In this document: positions 62,326 to 64,000 of the stretch, piece after piece | Position numbering within the stretch: the first letter of the stretch is position 1 | Layout of the letters: each line of letters begins with the position of its first letter | Made by a program: the position numbers and the translations under genes | NCBI GenBank assembly: GCA_963703145.1 | Contig: OY969793.1 | Location: forward strand, 1,922,001-1,986,000 | Length of the DNA: 64,000 bases | Reading direction: 5' to 3' | DNA from: Bog-756 sp963703145 | GTDB taxonomy: Bacteria; Actinomycetota; Acidimicrobiia; Acidimicrobiales; RAAP-2 | Notes under the pieces: generated by a model | Seen by the model: only the letters and a program-made list of their open reading frames with translations | What the model was told of the DNA's origin: nothing | The model's database searches: none

Positions 62326-63246
62326 TCAGTACCCGGCGTCGGGGTCGACCAGGCCCACGAGGGTCTCACCGGCACCGAAGCGGGTCACGTTGGTCCGGAT
62401 GCGGTCGGCCAGCAACGGCATGACCATCTCGATGGTGTCCGCCGTGTGCGGGGTGACGATGCAGTTGGGGAGGTCCCAGAGCGGATGCCCGTCGGGGAGG
62501 GGTTCGGGGTCGGTGACGTCGAGCGCGGCGCCGGCGATGGTGCCGGCGGTAAGGGCGGCAACCAGCGCGTCGGTGTCGATGTGGGGCCCCCGGGCCACAT
62601 TGATCAACCAGGCCCGCTCGTCCATGAGCCCGAGCTCGGTCTTCCCGATGATGCCCCTGGTCTCGGGCGTGAGCGCCAGGGCCAGCACCACCAGGAGGGA
62701 GCCGGCCAAGACCTCGTGCAGCTGGTCGACCTGGACCACTCGGGCCGCACCCGGCACCGGCTCGGGACGGCGGCGCACCACCGTGGCCTCGACGCGGAAC
62801 GGGGCCAGCTGTTCCAGCAGCGAGGTGGTGATGCCACCCCCACCGAGGATGGTCACCTGCTGGTCGTAGAGGCTGGTGCCGGCCGGGATCCCCCAGGAGC
62901 GGGCGGTGATCCGCTCGGGCAAGTGGCGGAGGCCGGCCAGTGCCAGGGTCAGCGCATGCTCGGCCACCGGCTCGGCGTAGGACCCCTTGGCACAGGTCCA
63001 GGTGCGGTCGTGGTCGAGCAGACCTTCGTCGGCCACCCGCTCAACGCCGGCGAAGGGGAGCTGCACCCACGAGGCATCCGGGGCGGCGGCCAGGAACCCT
63101 CGCAGGCCGTCGACGTCGGCGGGATCGAGCCACACGATGGCATCGGGACTGTCGTCGATGGGAGCCACCGAGCCCCCGCCTTCGACCACCGCAGCGGTGG
63201 CGAAGGGGGATTCGAACGGTCCGACGGCGACGCGGGGCGAGGGCAT
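62326..63246 (-). CDS. D-isomer-specific 2-hydroxyacid dehydrogenase
   Basis: 306 residues. The NAD-binding domain has QQVTILGGGGITTSLLEQLA (GxGGIG-like, here GGGGIT), LALTPETRGIIGKTELGLMD, AWLINVARGPHIDTDALVAA, LDVTDPEPLPDGHPLWDLPN and CIVTPHTADTI. R (VARG), E (DPEPLP) and H (TPHTA) form the catalytic triad. Substrate unknown. Divergent from the acyl-CoA synthetase gene with 57 bases between starts. Confidence 0.88.
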   Translation of the reverse strand: MPSPRVAVGPFESPFATAAVVEGGGSVAPIDDSPDAIVWLDPADVDGLRGFLAAAPDASWVQLPFAGVERVADEGLLDHDRTWTCAKGSYAEPVAEHALTLALAGLRHLPERITARSWGIPAGTSLYDQQVTILGGGGITTSLLEQLAPFRVEATVVRRRPEPVPGAARVVQVDQLHEVLAGSLLVVLALALTPETRGIIGKTELGLMDERAWLINVARGPHIDTDALVAALTAGTIAGAALDVTDPEPLPDGHPLWDLPNCIVTPHTADTIEMVMPLLADRIRTNVTRFGAGETLVGLVDPDAGY

Positions 63247-63303
63247 GCCCCGGAGACTACCGTCGGTCTACAGCGCCTGACAGGAAGCAACCAGGGGGAC
63301 CGA

Positions 63304-64000
63304 ATGATCGTCGATTTCAATGTCCGCGACTTCCTCGACCGGGCCGAGGTGGCCTACCCCGACCGGGTCGGGCTGATCGACGAGCCTGACCAGCCGGCCG
63401 CACCCTGGGCTCCGCTCACCTTCGCTGACCTGGGCGCCCGGGCCCGGGCCCAGGCGGCGGGGCTCGACCGGCTGGGGGTCGCCCCCGGCGAGCGGGTGGC
63501 TATCGTGTCCCAGAACTCGTCGAGGCTGTTGACCTCGTTCTTCGGGGTGAGCGGATGGGGTCGAATCCTGGTTCCTATCAATTTCCGGCTGGCACCGGCC
63601 GAGGTGGCCTACATCGTCGAGCACTCGGGCGCCTCGATGGTGATGATCGATCCCGAGCTCGACCAGGACCTGGCCGGGATCGCCGCCGAGCGACGGTTCG
63701 TCCTCGGACCCGGTGCGGACGAGGTCCTCTACCCCACCGGCGTCGAGCCCACCGCTTGGGAGTCCGACGAGAACGCCACCGCCACCATCAACTACACCTC
63801 GGGGACGACGGCCCGCCCCAAGGGGGTCCAGTTGACCCACCGCAACTGCTGGGTCAATGCCGCCGTCTTCGGGTGGCACATCCAGCTCTCCGACCGCGAC
63901 GTCTACCTCCACACCCTGCCCATGTTCCACGCCAACGGCTGGGGCATGCCGTGGGCCACGACGGCCATGGGCTGCACCCAGGTGGCCCTGCGCAAGGTCG
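63304..64000 (+). CDS. Acyl-CoA synthetase (AMP-binding, ANL superfamily), 3' part outside window
   Basis: The first 232 codons of an adenylate-forming enzyme. VGLIDEPDQPAAPWAPLTFA DLGARARAQAAGLDRLGV, RVAIVSQNSSRLLTSFFGVS, VPINFRLAPAEVAYIVEHSG and the P-loop-like ATINYTSGTTARPKGVQLTH (A3 motif), followed by LPMFHANGWGMPWATTAMGC. The HANGWG block is typical of medium-chain or fatty acyl-CoA synthetases. ATG with GGGGGA about four bases upstream. Confidence 0.9.
   Translation, partial: MIVDFNVRDFLDRAEVAYPDRVGLIDEPDQPAAPWAPLTFADLGARARAQAAGLDRLGVAPGERVAIVSQNSSRLLTSFFGVSGWGRILVPINFRLAPAEVAYIVEHSGASMVMIDPELDQDLAGIAAERRFVLGPGADEVLYPTGVEPTAWESDENATATINYTSGTTARPKGVQLTHRNCWVNAAVFGWHIQLSDRDVYLHTLPMFHANGWGMPWATTAMGCTQVALRKV

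Overview
The window looks like a chromosomal piece of a G+C-rich actinobacterium, most probably of the class Acidimicrobiia. The pointers are a WhiB regulator, an F420-type luciferase-like oxidoreductase, a mycothiol-type maleylpyruvate isomerase fold, a PimB-like mannosyltransferase, a B12-dependent ribonucleotide reductase, a DUF4012 protein next to a class E-like sortase, and a secreted protein ending in 42-residue repeats (VGMAATPDGKGYWLVASDGG type) that I associate with Acidimicrobiia. I see no tRNA, rRNA, CRISPR array, insertion sequence or phage gene. The class assignment is inference from gene content.

Layout. 0-3 kb: an Ohr fragment, three SipW-dependent TasA/camelysin-like surface proteins and their SipW-like signal peptidase. 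3-9.9 kb: housekeeping and regulatory genes (HTH protein, zinc alcohol dehydrogenase, TetR, histidine phosphatase, zinc-ribbon protein, NUDIX, WhiB, epimerase, tyrosine phosphatase). 9.9-37.8 kb: a large surface-glycan locus with seven or eight glycosyltransferases, a polyprenyl-phosphate sugar transferase, an O-antigen-ligase-like membrane protein, a Wzz/tyrosine-kinase fusion, a secreted clan GH-A-like hydrolase, a DUF4012 protein, a sortase and an LPFTG protein. Nested in it (12.9-18.2 kb) is a tightly coupled operon of a glycosyltransferase, a 4'-phosphopantetheinyl transferase, a carrier protein of the TSHAS type, an acyl-CoA-dehydrogenase-like flavoprotein, a seryl-tRNA-synthetase-like amino acid:[carrier protein] ligase and a DUF1839 protein. 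This is the most interesting system here: it probably loads an amino acid on a carrier protein and, by its position, may feed an aminoacyl or related group into the glycan pathway.

37.8-44 kb: small membrane proteins, then a stretch that reads less G+C-rich, with a glutaredoxin-like protein, a CstR/CsoR-type sensor, a DUF2892 protein, a DsbA-like protein and a secreted phospholipase C-like protein. 44.3-50 kb: class II ribonucleotide reductase (with a promoter and an NrdR-like box), glycerol kinase and an ACT-domain protein. 50-64 kb: an acyltransferase, an acetoacetate-decarboxylase-like/TetR/SMP-30 operon, assorted small enzymes, an operon queG / pimB-like / SRPBCC / luciferase-like / aminotransferase, a 2-hydroxyacid dehydrogenase, and the start of an acyl-CoA synthetase cut by the window end.

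Sequence quality matters for the reader. At least ten otherwise conserved genes carry single-base frameshifts, most dense between about 25.9 and 28.8 kb. Wherever the ancestral frame can be reconstructed, most are +1 insertions, often doubling a neighbouring base. I read these mainly as sequencing or assembly indels rather than real decay. They are annotated as whole genes with the breakpoints given.
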